Positions 46,095 through 57,477 of a stretch of DNA of 64,000 nucleotides are shown in pieces. A program made the position numbers and the translations under genes. Within the stretch, counting starts at the first letter, position 1; every line of letters begins with the position of its first letter. The notes under the pieces were generated by a model. The model saw only the letters and a program-made list of their open reading frames with translations, made no database searches and was not told the DNA's origin. Source of the stretch: Meconema thalassinum (Eukaryota; Arthropoda; Insecta; Orthoptera; Tettigoniidae); assembly GCA_946902985.2 (NCBI GenBank), contig OX336388.2:118831894-118895893 (forward strand), written 5' to 3'.

Positions 46095-46774
46095 GTATAA
46101 ATACAAACCGATACAAAATAAGTGAATTAATTTACGTATTTCACAGTCATACAGCATAACTTTTTGATGTATAAGGATTACAACACAACCAAGAACTACA
46201 TTTTCCAACGACCCCGAGCCGAGAAAAAGTTACTTTACAAAAATGATAACTTTCATTCTTGAACACAAAAATTTTGAAATTAATAAACCAGTCATACAAC
46301 ATTCCAATGTATATTGTGTTAAAATTTGGATTCGATCTGATGACGGGATTGTGAGATAATAATTCTTATATGTGACGCATGGTTGAAACACGCTTAAAAA
46401 CGGGCACTTTTTGTGTTTCAAGTGCGATAAAAAATATTAAAATATAAATTAAAAATTCCAAACCTACATGAACTAACGTAAAATAGAACGACGAAAATAA
46501 TGAAGTTATTGGATTTTATGTAGGTCTATTGGTTACTTCAGAAACAACCTTCAAACTCGAGTGCACATAATATTTTGATCGACAGTAGGCATCAATCTCC
46601 ATCGTCCATCTTCTAACATACCTTTCATTCCAATTATTTAGTATTATGCCAAGTAATATTATTTTTTAAACAATAAATCTCTCTTATTTAAGTACCTTTG
46701 AAGAGCGTAACAACAGAGTTTTATTGTAATTTAAAAGACCGGCCCAAACCAGGAGCTACAACATGTATTAACAT

Positions 46775-47836
46775 CATCATCTTGCACAGTTTCCAGCCAC
46801 TGGCCGGGTCTGTTTGGAACACAAGCCTCTCCAATGTCTTCTGTCTTCCTACCATATCTCAGTCTCCAACCTTGTCCAGTCTTCTCTCTTCTTAACGCTT
46901 TCTTCCACCCCCTTCAGCAACCAGTCTCTCGGTCTCTTTCCTTCCCACTTCGTCTCATGTATCCTCGTGGGTATCCTCTTCTCCTTCATTAGTTTTACAT
47001 GTCCATACCATCTAAGTCAGGTTTTCTCTATACCATCCTGCAATGGTTCATCTTTAATTAATTCTCTGGTCCTCTCATTTCTTAATCCGTCCATTTTTGT
47101 AGCTCCAATACTGCTTCTCAAGAACCTCATCTCACTGGCCTGTATTTTGCTCTTCTCCATTCCAACCCAGGTCTCCGGGGCATACGTCAGGATAGGGACA
47201 TAGTACGTCCGGTATATGACCTTTTTGCTGTTCTGAGGGACTTCCTTGCTCCATATCATGCTTGTCACACTCCTCCAGAATGCTTTTGCTTGTCTTCCCC
47301 GCTCATTTATTCCTCTATCGTTTCTTCCATTATCTTGTATCAGGCTTCCCAGATACTTGAAACTCTCCACTTTCTTCAGCTGTTCCCCACCAATTGTTTT
47401 TCCCGTCGTGGTTATTTCCTTCTTCCTTGTTGTGATCACCATCTCACTCTTATTTATGCTAAATTTCATCCCATATCCTTGTACTATTCCTTCCCACACG
47501 TCCAACTGCTCCTGTACCTCATCCTCCTTGTTTTTCCCAAATCATCAAATCATCTGCAAAAACCATTGCTTTCATCTTTCCTTCCCGAATTACTTGTGCC
47601 ACTCGGGTCATTATGTTATCCATCACCACAATGAAAAGTAACGGTGACAGTGCACTTCCTTGTTTCAGGCCGTTTCTCTGTTCCAGCCAGTCCGATCTCT
47701 CTCCTCCTACTTTCACACAGCTCACGCTTCCCTTGTACATCTCCTTTATCCTCCGTATAGTCCATTTCTCTACTCCTCTGTCCTCCATGGACTTCCATAC
47801 TTCGTTTCTGCATACACTAGCCATATGCTTTCTCAT
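46775..47836 (-). pseudogene. LINE RT fragment, 5'-truncated
   Basis: It is a sister of 42101-43805. It contains MYKGSVSCVKVGGERSDW, GLKQGSALSPLLF, FADDLMIW, KVESFKYLGSLIQDNG, TYYVPILTYAPETW and ERTRELIKDEP. The frame is broken near 47510 and again after 47040. The 3' end has a short ATGATG tail near 46775. The 5' truncation lies just before the RT palm (MRKHMASV). The clear FADD box here shows that the LADD of the sister copy is derived. Confidence 0.85.
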
Positions 47837-47839
47837 ATA

Positions 47840-48940
47840 TATGGCTATACATGGGTTCCACCACTAACTCTGTGCGACGGCGTGCTACCATGAAGTAACA
47901 GAAGACTGCGAGAGTTATGTATCCCGTCCAGGGTCGAATCCCAGACTCCATTCTAAACTAAAGGTTATGGTCATTCTTCCTATAGAAGGAACACCATTGC
48001 CCAATATATTCCTCAATATGCTATTATCAACGTGTTAACTGGAACAATGCTCATTTTAGGAAACGAGGAAATGCCTCCTTCACAAACATGTTATCTTCAA
48101 CACATTTGGTTTACTATCTGTAGATTATTACTTATCAAATACTTCCTAGAAGGACTAAGGAAATGGCCCTGTACATTTCCTCATATGATTACTTAATCTG
48201 TTATTTCCAGATGTATTAACAGCAACAGCTATGAGTGATCAAATTCACGGAACTGTTATCAAAGACATGAGTCCATATCCTGTAAGATATATATTTCCAC
48301 ATACATGTTATCTAGTACGCCCCTCTACTGTAACGCACTTTGTTATGAAGGGATTTTGTATAAAAGGACCTGGGCTCAGAAGCAAAGGTCTCTTCCAGTT
48401 ACAGCAGCAACTAAACAGGTTGACTGTCTGGTGTTAACTTGTATATATTGGATTGTCAAAGATTAATAAATACATCTACAAACTAACCAACGAGTTCTCA
48501 TTCATAGAAATCAGATACTACTCATCAGAAGTAAGAACCACGAGACCTACTGACTTAACAGCAGTAGCAACAACTTATTAGTACATCACTAAAGAAGACT
48601 GTTAAGCGACAAACTTAACTCGAGTACACGCTATGCGGTAAGAGATGTGAGCGTTATCATAATAATTATAGAGATGTGCAAGAAAAGAATTAAATCGGTG
48701 ACTACATCGAAGAGACCTAATGATAATATCACGAGCTACTGCAAACCTTTTCGGTATTACTTAACTGACCATTTGGCTGTAATACATTTTCATCAAAAGA
48801 CACAACAAGCCCAGAATTTTATGATTAAAAAAATGTGCTCTATTAAAAAAGATGCGTACTTGAGGAAAATACGATTGGCTAACGAAGACTGAGTTTATGT
48901 TGCTTTAGTTAAATACTATTGTATTGAGTTATTCTTTTTG
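47840..48940. other. No recognisable gene
   Basis: A GGGTCGAATCCC box-B-like word near 47931 might be a SINE head remnant. 48884-48955 resembles 20039-20110 (a shared ~70-bp dispersed repeat). Otherwise nothing is recognised. Confidence 0.3.
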
Positions 48941-49372
48941 ATAGCATAGACCAGGGGTGGCAAACTCTAGGCCTGCAGGCAGAGTAATGGCCCGTCAATA
49001 CATCTTGACTGCCCCACCGAGAACTCAAGATCTGATGCAAACCTATTTTCACAACATTTTCCAATCATAGGCTACAATAAAAACATACATGACCGTTAAC
49101 TGCTTCTTCTTTCATTTGTATTTCAAGCTATTCTCTTTCGAGTCTTAAAAGAGTATTCATTTATTCATAAATCCACTTTGTATTTGAGTTTCATTCATCT
49201 TCACCTCTCATGAGGGTCAGGAAGGGCATCGAGCCATAACAGAAATCCAAAATCATTGAGGACTTTGTGCTAAATTTAAAAAACACTGAGGATCAACCAC
49301 TTTTAATTTGAGTGAATTTTGGAAATATGTCCCTTTAGACCGGTTTCCTGAAATTCATGATCTTGCTCTCAA

Positions 49373-50038
49373 GCTGCGTTTACACTAGTGAAACTCCCTC
49401 GCGAAAGTTACTTGCTTCGAGTGAAATTTCGCACTAACCAAAACAGAGCGCAATTCAGAGCTAAAAATTGCGCTAGTAGGACGCCGCCTTCAGTTCTGGT
49501 TTCGCGGCCAACATGGCAACTTGTTTTGTCCCTCCAGCAGCTGCAGCCACGTTTTCAGTCATGTCAATGGCATTTTTGATCAAGAAAGGAAAGAAGAAAA
49601 ATCGCCGCCCCCGACGAAGGTGGAGCAAGCAATTATTCTTTCGCTTCGGCAGGATCCCAGCAGTACTTTCATATTCCCTTTGACTGCAGAAATAGAAAAG
49701 TTTAGTTCAGAACTAATTTCCTTCCACGCATCGTCTCTTTTATTGCGATTGAAATAATTTATGTGTTTTGGATTCCACATAAAAACTTATTTTTATAGAG
49801 CTCGAAGAGCTGCAAGCACTGTTCTTGATTCATCCCTCGCGCAACTACGGCGACCACGTTTACACTAAGCGAAACTCGACTGCGAAACCCTTTGATGCGT
49901 TGACAAAAACCGACTGAGCACCGGCTCGCAGCGAGGGCCCTCACCCTGCAATTACTCAAGGGTGGTGGCACGTCTACACTAGCGCTATTCCCTCGCGATA
50001 TTATTTCGCGCTAGGGAGTTTCACTAGTGTAACCGCAA
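49373..50038. mobile_element. TIR element with MADF remnant inside hAT
   Basis: The inverted ends (TGCGTTTACACTAGTGAAAC and TGCGGTTACACTAGTGAAAC) are about 30 bp long. A further subterminal ACGTTTACACTAAGCGAAAC lies near 49857. An MADF-domain remnant inside suggests a PIF/Harbinger-type element, which often carries a second DNA-binding gene. I could not define a clean target duplication, so the edges are uncertain by a few bases. Confidence 0.65.
49580..49900 (-). pseudogene. MADF-domain DNA-binding protein remnant
   Basis: The minus strand reads CLQLFELYKNKFL (49830-49795) then, after a one-base shift, WNPKHINYFNRNKRDDAWKE, ISSELNFSISAVKGNMKVLL. This is the Trp-rich MADF (Myb/SANT-like) fold that binds DNA. 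Such proteins accompany Harbinger transposases. The frameshift and short length make it non-functional. Confidence 0.65.
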
Positions 50039-50329
50039 ATTATGGCTCGTGTGCAGATTTGGCTCCACATACATTTGTGATTAAACTTTTCCTGCCATGA
50101 ATGTTATTAAGAATAAATTATGTTCAACACTTTACAGATGCACATCTTGACAATATATTTGTTCTGTGCACATCAAAAATTACACCTAATATTGAGATTC
50201 TTAAAAGAAAAAAAAAAAGAAAAAAATGATATTAAATTAACATTACACATCTTCAAAACTGTAAGACATGTTTAACGAGTATTTCTATTGTTATTCATTC
50301 ATGTCGTATAGGCCATCTATGGACCGCAT

Positions 50330-50870
50330 CATTCCAACTGTCTCCTACAGGCTTTAATGTTTGCCCAGTGCGCCCGCATTCATTCTTGGTGGACATCCTT
50401 CCGTTCCTGGGCCCAAATATTTCCCGTTTTCAGCTTCGTTTTTTCTTGGAAACCTTTGCAAGCTTGAAGTTTTCTTTTGAGTGGGGCGCGCTCCTGAATG
50501 TCAGTTGGTGTAATCCCCACTTCTTTCAGATCTTTATCCAGTTCAATGAGCCAGGCCCCATTTTGTTTTCCTCTCCTGAAAGTAAGTTGTGTTGCGGTTG
50601 GTCAGTCTCGCTGGGCTCATTCGTTTCACATGTCCATAAAATGTTATCCTTCTCTTCCGGATGACGTCACTTATCTTCTCCACATGAGTATATTGTTCAT
50701 GGTTATGCCGTCTTCTGTATTCCCCATTGTCTTTGATGGGACCCAATATCTTTCTCAAAATTTTCCTTTCTTTGGCCTCCAGTTTTTCGACCAAGCCTTT
50801 TTTGTTCATCGTGAGTCATTCAGAAGCATATAACACCTCCGAACGAATTATTATTTTTCTACAAAATGTA
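50330..50870 (-). pseudogene. Non-LTR RT C-terminal fragment
   Basis: It starts with SEVLYASE and MNKKGLVEKLEAKERKILRK, followed by GEYRRRHNHEQYTHVEKISD and RRITFYGHVKRMSPARLTNR. The frame then shifts and continues as LDKDLKEVGITPTDI to near 50350. This is the C-terminal region of an insect endonuclease-RT lineage different from the other LINEs here. No catalytic box is included. Confidence 0.75.
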
Positions 50871-50933
50871 TTTCGAGTGCCTCAAGCCCCATATGTCATT
50901 GGTCAGCAAGACTATGAAGTTGCAGCTAGCATA

Positions 50934-51533
50934 GGGGAACCTGTCCTAAAATGACATACTTTGATAAAATGACATACCGATAGTTTCTCAGAATTGATGC
51001 AGGGGGCAGCATGTATCATTAGCTGGAATTGGTCTTGAGTTGGTAAGACTGGAACTGAGTTCATGGTGTTGGTGCTGTCGCCGCTGATTGTGTACAGTAG
51101 CAGAAATCTTTCAACATCACGTCATAGAATTATTAGGTAGGTGTAATTGCATTACCTAATATGGTTATTTCAAATAACTTCTCATATTTCATACATATAA
51201 GTTAAGTAAAACCCTTCATTTGGATTATTTTGTGATAGGTTATGAAAACCTCAGACCATGTGGCTGCAGCCATTACTGTGAAATATTTGAGGTTAACCGT
51301 GTTGGTAAAATGACATACTGCTTTCTATGGTAAAATGACATACTATGTCATTTTACCAGAGTAAAGTATAATTTTCTCTTTCTTCATTAACACACTTGCC
51401 AAATCATTTGGCACTTAGACGTAAAGGCATATTCTTATATTATTAGGCCTAGTATTATTATTATTGTAGGTAGTGGTCTTGGCTCCAGCTTTCATGGCTT
51501 GGGAGGTCTGTGGGCGTAGACCCGCTATTGTTG

Positions 51534-51579
<46 letters not shown>

Positions 51580-53747
51580 TTCAGAGAAAATGGTTGGGAA
51601 TTACAAGAGATGTAGTACTCGGCAATCATGGGATAAAAATAATATGGAGCAAGCCATGAATGCTGTAGAAAAGAAGGAAATGGGCTGGTATCTGGCATCC
51701 AAAACCTTTAATGTCCCACAAGCTACGCTGAGGAGGAGAGTTCTTGGGAAGAATAAGAAAGTCACTGGTGTTGAGAAGGGCCTGGGCCGATATCAAACTA
51801 CTTTTCCTTTGGTCCTGGAGGTTGATCTTATACAGCACATTCGGGATCTTGAATCTAGTCTTTTTGGTTTAACGCTAGATGATGTTCGAAGACTGGCCTA
51901 TCAGTTAGCTGAAAGTAATGGCTTGGATCATCGATTTAACAAAGAAGAGAAGATGGCAGGTTAGTAGGCCTATGCTTCTTTTCAAATATTTAGGCTACGT
52001 TCAAAGGCTGTATGATAGTGGCGCTTATTTATCACAATTGCATTTATCTTTTCTAGGGTGGGAATGGTTACGTGGTTTTCGAAAGAGGCATCCTGAACTT
52101 TCGCTAAGACGACCAGAAGCAACTTCTGCAGGAAGAGCTCGAGCATTTAATAAGCCACAAGTCTCAATTTTTTTTGACAAATTGGAACTTGTGTTTGCAC
52201 AAAATGACATCCATCCAACAAGAATTTACAATGCAGATGAATCGGCTCTCTCCACAGTTCAGAGGCCCCAGAAGATCTTAGCTTCTAAAGGCAAGAAGCA
52301 AGTTGGTTCTATGACCAGTGCTGAAAGGGGTCAGCATGCAACAGTGGTGTGCTGTATGAGTTCTGCTCGAATTTTCATTCCACCCACAATCATATTTGCA
52401 AGAAAGAATTTCAAGAACGAACTTTTTGATGGCGCACCGACAGGAACATTGGGTCTTGTAAATGAAACTGGTTGGATGACGGGAGAACTGTTCCTTCAGT
52501 GGTTGAAACACTTCCAACAACATGTCAATTCATCGAAAGACCAGAAGGTTCTGCTCCTACTTGATGGCCATGCTAGTCATAAGCACGTCGATGTGCTAAC
52601 ATTTGCAAAGGAGAATGGTATCATCATGATCTCATTCCCTCCCCACTGCACCCATCGCCTTCAGCCTCTGGATGTGACATTTTTTGGACCCCTGAAGACG
52701 TATTATAATCAAGAAGTGTCCAAGTGGCTCAGAGCTCATCCAGGAAGAGTAGTTACCCAATACCAAATGGCTGGTTTATTTTCATTAGCCTATGGGAAAG
52801 CAGCCTCCAATCACAATGCCATCAGTGGATTTGCCAAAACTGGCATCTGGCCGTTGAATCGTGATGTGTTTCCAGATCATGTCTTCTGTGCAGCAGCGGT
52901 CACTGAAAGGTCCATGCAAAGCGAGCAACATCAGGAAGTCCAAACCAAGACAAACAGTGAAACATTGGAGGAGACTGCAACAGCATCCATCCCTCTTTCT
53001 CAAGATTCCGTAATCCCCTCCATTTCGTCATGTGCATCACCGTCAACTTCCAGGCCATATCAAATTGAGAGTTCATCTCCCGACTGTTCCTTGTCCTCAT
53101 ATATCAGACCAGTTCACATTTCACCGATTCCCTCTGCATCTACAACTGGCTGTGTCTCAAGAAAAAGGAAACATGAAGGGTCTCAAATTCTGACTAGCAG
53201 TCCTTACCTCAATGAAATAAAAAGCAAGGCTGCAGAGAAAAGAAAGTTGGTATCAAGGCATGCTGCTCAAAAGGCAAGAAAGAAGCTCACTTTAGTAAAT
53301 GACAGTGATGATCGAGATATCGAGGCTGATGACGACGACAATGACGTTCCATGCCTCTACTGTAATGACTTGTTTAGTAATTCTAAACCAAGAGAGACAT
53401 GGTCAAAGTGTGCGAAGTGTGCAAAGTGGGCACACAATGACTGTGCTGGACTCTCAAAAAAATCAAAGACATTTATTTGTGAGCTGTGCATGTAAGAACC
53501 CTTTTAACCAGCGATATTCACCCCTATGTCATTTTACCCGAGTTACTCAGATAAAATGACATAGTGATGTGTTCTTAAAAATATCCCTATTAAAAGAGAC
53601 AAGAACACGATAACAATTATTTTGTAATACCACAACACTGTTCATTGCAAGAGTAATTGATGTGCAAAAAATAAATGGTTTATCTCAATAACTACGACCA
53701 CGGCAGTACTTTAATTTTATGGTATGTCATTTTAGGACAGGTTCCCC
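50934..53747 (+). mobile_element. Complete pogo-type transposon, 2.8 kb
   Basis: Perfect 26-bp TIRs start GGGGAACCTGTCCTAAAATG at both ends, with TA duplications at 50932-50933 and 53748-53749. A TAAAATGACATA word from the TIR recurs at subterminal sites near 50970, 51306, 51333, 51349 (inverted), 53525 (inverted) and 53552. These are likely transposase-binding sites. The single gene inside is intact across one intron. Everything needed for autonomy appears present. The neighbours are an RT fragment on the left and a LINE scrap on the right. Confidence 0.95.
51590..53495 (+). CDS. pogo-type transposase with PHD finger, 602 aa, two exons
   Basis: Exon 1 is 51590-51959. The intron is 51960-52056 (GTTAGT...TTTTCTAG). 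Exon 2 is 52057-53495, giving 603 codons including TAA. Residues ~9-55 form a Psq-type helix-turn-helix, and ~100-150 a CENP-B-like second DNA-binding helix set that the splice joins cleanly ([13 protein letters not shown]). The catalytic DDE core has Asp184 (NADES), Asp293 (LLLLDGHAS) and Asp329 (LQPLDVTF), i.e. DD35D. A low-complexity Ser-rich linker and a basic/acidic region follow. The end is a C4HC3 PHD finger (CLYC...CAKC...HNDC...CELC), a chromatin-reading fold. A TTTTCAG just upstream of the ATG suggests a spliced 5' UTR; its intron carries a (TTA)n run. The protein is nuclear; cut-and-paste transposase. Confidence 0.93.
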
Positions 53748-53904
53748 TACTTTGGCCAAGTTATGCGATCTGCCGCGTTAGGAAAAGCAATCAAGATTAA
53801 CTGGAGGTTTTTCCATTTTGTAAGGTATTGATTGGGCGGAGACCCCTTACCCCATTATAAGTGAATAGGAAAAGCAATCACACTAGGAATGATCAGCGGT
53901 ACCT

Positions 53905-54046
53905 AAGACCAGGTCGCGTTGGTTAGACACCGTTAAAACAGACTAACCTCGTCCTGGAACAACTAAAAAATGCAGTGTCGCACAGGACAACTTGGAGAGT
54001 GATGATTCATAGAATCACCAATGCTCGGATTCGACTGAACGGATAA
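53905..54046 (+). pseudogene. LINE C-terminal scrap
   Basis: The readable segment LVLEQLKNAVSHRTTWRVMI, HRITNARIRLNG and stop matches the style of LINE C termini (after a GRPR..WLD-like segment with a frameshift). It is too short to assign a clade. Confidence 0.4.
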
Positions 54047-54671
54047 CTTCATAAAATGCATAGACATTAACCTTTATTATAAACCTGCAACGATCAAAAA
54101 AAACCTGCGCAAAGCTCACTTCTCCGCGCATTTACTCTGAGTGGATGTGGGACGTCACAAAGGAGCAGTGGAGGGGGTCACATGCTGTCTGGCCGCCATA
54201 TCGAGCAAACTGTGGAGACCCGCTGACAAGAGCTTCGTTGCCAATGAGTTTCGTTATGGCTTCTACTTCGAATGAAAGAAGTATTACTTTTCCAATTTTC
54301 CGCCTAATCAATACTTTATTTCCAATAGATAATTTTAGGGGTACATGTTTCGAAACCTAATGTGGTTTCTTCCTCGGCCCACAATTATTAGTACACATCA
54401 TGCATACAATATCGAAATTCATGTTGATGACAGATGTTTTTAAAAGACATTGAACAGTATTTCAATAATATGTTTCTATCATAAGCAACAAGTTTTAGGA
54501 GTGTCTAATGACACAAGTTAACATACAGGATAAAATAAGTGACACAAGCTGCTTGGAACATTGCATGTTATTTTTATTGATGTTAATTAGTGGTTTTAAT
54601 GTGTTAATGTATGAAATGTGTTTTTGTCATCAACATGAATTTCGATATTGTATGCATGATGTGTACTAATA

Positions 54672-55976
54672 CCCAGTCTAGCCATAAATACTGTTACAAA
54701 CTTTTGACACAAACTGTACAACCGGTCTGGCAGGTAAAGAACTACCAATGTGCACACGTTAACCTTGAACCATTGTTAACTTGTCTGTGAAAGAGGAAGC
54801 ATCTAGCACCAGGTTTCAACATGGAATGGGGTGATTATGAAAATCGTGTTGCAGTGATAGCATTACATAAAGTTGGAAAATCTCCAAGTGATATTTTCAA
54901 GATGCTGCAAAAGCTGAAAATCAGTCGTATGTTTGTGTACCGGACCATTGAGCGATTCACTGCAACCGGGACTGTAAAGGATCGTCCGAGGGAGGGTCGC
55001 CCATGCAGTGTCAGGACTCTAGCAGCAAAAAAGGCAGTGGCGGCTCGTATTCGGAGAAATGCGGTGCGGAAGCAGGTTATCATGGTCCGTGAAATGAACT
55101 TTTCAAAAAGGTCATTATCTTCTGTCAGAGGACCTTGGACTACGGGATTATCGCCGACGAACAGGACATTACCTTGACGCGCGTCTAAAGAAGCTGAGAG
55201 TGCTTCAATGTCGACGTCTCCTGCAGCGTTACGCGCAAAATGGTCATGGAAACATCCTCTTCACCGATGAAGGTATTCACTATTGAAGAATCTTTCAATG
55301 TGCAAAACGACAGGGTTTATGCATCATCATCTCGGGAAACCAGTAAAAAGGTTCCGAAAGTTCAGAGGGCCCATCATCCCTCCTCTGTGATGGTATGGTG
55401 GGGGTGAGTAATTCTGGCACCACCCAGCTGCATTTCTGCGAAAAGGGTGTTAAAACCAGCGCCAGAGTGTACGAAAGCACCGTTTTGGAGCCTATTGTGA
55501 AGAACTTAAGTGGCACATTGTTTCAAAACCAACCCTGGACTTTCCAGCAGGATTCTGCTCCAGCCCACAAGGCTATGTCAACTCAAGGGTGGCTTCAGCG
55601 TCATGTCCCGGACTTCATTTCAACTGAAGATTGGCCCAGTAGCAGTCCGGACCAGAACCCTTTGGACTACCGACTGTGGTCAGTGCTTGAGGGCATTGTC
55701 TGCAAGAAGAGACACCCCACCATTGGAAGTTTAAAGCGTTCCTTATTGTCAGTAGTGGCGGATTTCCCCCTGGATGTCCTCCGTTCCGCCATAGACGAGT
55801 GGCCACAAAGACTCAGAGCCAGTATCAGTGCCAAAGGTGACCATTTCGAAAAGTGATTGGTGATTTGTGTAAAGAATGTCTGTAAGGACAACATACTAAC
55901 AGCAAATTAAAATACTTCTCATAATATTTGCATTTTTCACTTTTTAAATTGTAACAGTATTTATGGCTAGACTAGG
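54672..55976 (+). mobile_element. Tc1/mariner (DD37D) element, 1305 bp
   Basis: TIRs (CCCAGTCTAGCCATAAATAC left; CCTAGTCTAGCCATAAATAC right, reverse-complemented) are ~28 bp with one difference. TA flanks lie at 54670-54671 and 55977-55978 in the foldback's right arm. Both ends are present. The transposase gene is broken by frameshifts. Confidence 0.93.
54821..55856 (+). pseudogene. DD37D Tc1/mariner transposase, frameshifted
   Basis: ATG 54821 opens an N-terminal paired helix-turn-helix region (ENRVAVIALHKVGKSPSDIF, RTIERFTATGTVKDRPREGR). A frameshift near 55110 and another just after the first catalytic Asp (TDE, near 55265) break the frame. It resumes as VMVWWG and continues open through QQDSAPAHK and SPDQNPLDYRLW to a stop at 55856. 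Thirty-seven residues separate the second and third acidic residues, so this is a DD37D (maT-like) member. The catalytic triad itself is preserved. Confidence 0.88.
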
Positions 55977-56092
55977 TAATTGTGGGCTGAGGAAGAAACC
56001 ACATTAGGTTTCGAAACATGTACCCCTAAAATTATATTTTGGAAGTAAAGTATTGATTAGGCGGAAAATTGGAAAAGTAATACTTCTTTCAT

Positions 56093-57477
56093 ATATATTG
56101 TTTTATCCCTTGGTTGGGGGTTGGGATAAACACGGTAGTGTTAGTGTACTAATTTTGAAGGCTGCTTCCGGATGAGAGAAGTGTCCCGTAATTGGGAGAG
56201 ACTACTAGTGTAGTGTGTTGGTGTAAGTACTTAATCTATTGGGGGCGTCCCTGCAGGATGCAATTATCTGTCAGGGGATGAATGTCTTAGTGCCGGCTTC
56301 TAAGCTAGCTTGCCAGCTGAGTAGGATGAGCAATTCGATGAATGTGCAGAGTCAGTGACTCGACGCTCTGCAGTCGAGTCGCGTGCTCGAGCACAATAGA
56401 ATCTAACGATGCAATTACTGGCCGCTACGGTCAGGGGCAATTATGACTAAGGTCAGGTTGGGTATGAGGAGGTAAAGTGGAGTGTGATTAGTAATAAGCG
56501 TGTAGTTTACTGACCATGTATTTATTGGCCAGTAGATGTAATGTGATGTCCCTCTTGGGGAGTTTAAACAAATATGAAATACAATTTGTGAAGTGTACAA
56601 ATGTTTGGGGTAGGTGTTTACAAGAATAAGGATTCTGAGCACAACTAGACCTCACCTGGTGAAGAGCTGGAACGGATGTCGTCGGGCAGGGCCGCTGGCG
56701 AAGAACAGAACAGATAATCCCTCCTGTCCGGGTTCCATTCTCATATGTTTCGGCGCTGCTTGGTCAGCATTGCATCAGTGTAGCTGCCCCAGATAGTTGT
56801 TAGTGTAAATGTTTATGTGAGTTTTGCAAGCCGTTGGCTAACCTCCTAGGCTTAGGTGGTCGCCGCTTGCTGTGTAGAGATATGTTCTGGAATTATAGTG
56901 TTTCCAGTTGGGGTGGTTTTGGTGAAAGATGGCGGGGTGGCTCTCAGGGGGTACTGCCCCCCCCAGGCTGTACAATATGGTCAATATGGAACCTGAAATG
57001 AGTGCTATTTCTACTTCGAAGTCTGGTAGCAAATCTGGACAACCAATAAGGGGACAAGCTAGAGAAATAGTCTATAATGTAACTGCTCACCTATGAGAAG
57101 AGAAACCCGTTCAAAAACTCAATTATAATGTTGTGGTTTCAACAAGTGAAGCAACGGGTGATTCAAAGTCACTCGTGAAGCGTATAATAGCCGAAGGGAA
57201 GACGTTTATGGCCAAGGGCCGTCTGCAGTTTTCTACACCTGATGGCAAAAAAAAAAAAAAAAAACAGTCCATAAGAAAAGGATCGAAATAGATGACTAGG
57301 AGAAAGGTAAGATACGATATGTGATAACGGCAGCCTGACAGCCAGCCACGCACATAAGTCTTCTCCATGATTCCGTATTGTCGGGGAAGATCAGGACGAT
57401 CCGAAGTGAGCTGCGCGAACCGAACTAGCCGAGGGTTCTTTTATTTGTTGTACCTTAATAAGATGGTATTAAATATA
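56093..57477. other. No recognisable gene
   Basis: Short chance frames only, with an 18-20-base A run at 57246. I see no repeat, domain or tRNA-like head. Confidence 0.3.

Larger units (their letters stand above)
48950..50245 (+). pseudogene. hAT (GTF2I-repeat-like) transposase C-terminal fragment
   Basis: CAGGGGTGGCAAACT at 48953 looks like a hAT 5' TIR. Further on, FWKYVPLDRFPEIHDLALKL (near 49318-49375) and, after an interruption, RFGSTYICD, LCSTLTDAHLDNIF (50055-50160) form the conserved dimerisation end of this hAT group. The break is caused by the MADF-bearing element at 49373-50038. Stops and frame changes make it a pseudogene. Confidence 0.65.
54272..56092. repeat. Long foldback interrupted by a Tc1/mariner element
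   Basis: The left arm 54272-54440 (ATGAAAGAAGTATTAC ... AGGGGTACATGTTTCGAAAC ... ATCGAAATTCATGTTGATGAC) is the reverse complement of 54630-54671 plus 55977-56092. The right arm is continuous only when the element at 54672-55976 is removed. Arms are ~170 bp and highly similar. The centre is AT-rich and non-coding. Its superfamily is unclear. Confidence 0.85.

Noticed and set aside
51473..51589. Upstream methionine extending the pogo transposase by 39 residues
   Set aside because: The extension is mostly a poly-leucine run from a (TTA)n microsatellite, and a splice-acceptor-like TTTTCAG lies right before the ATG at 51590.
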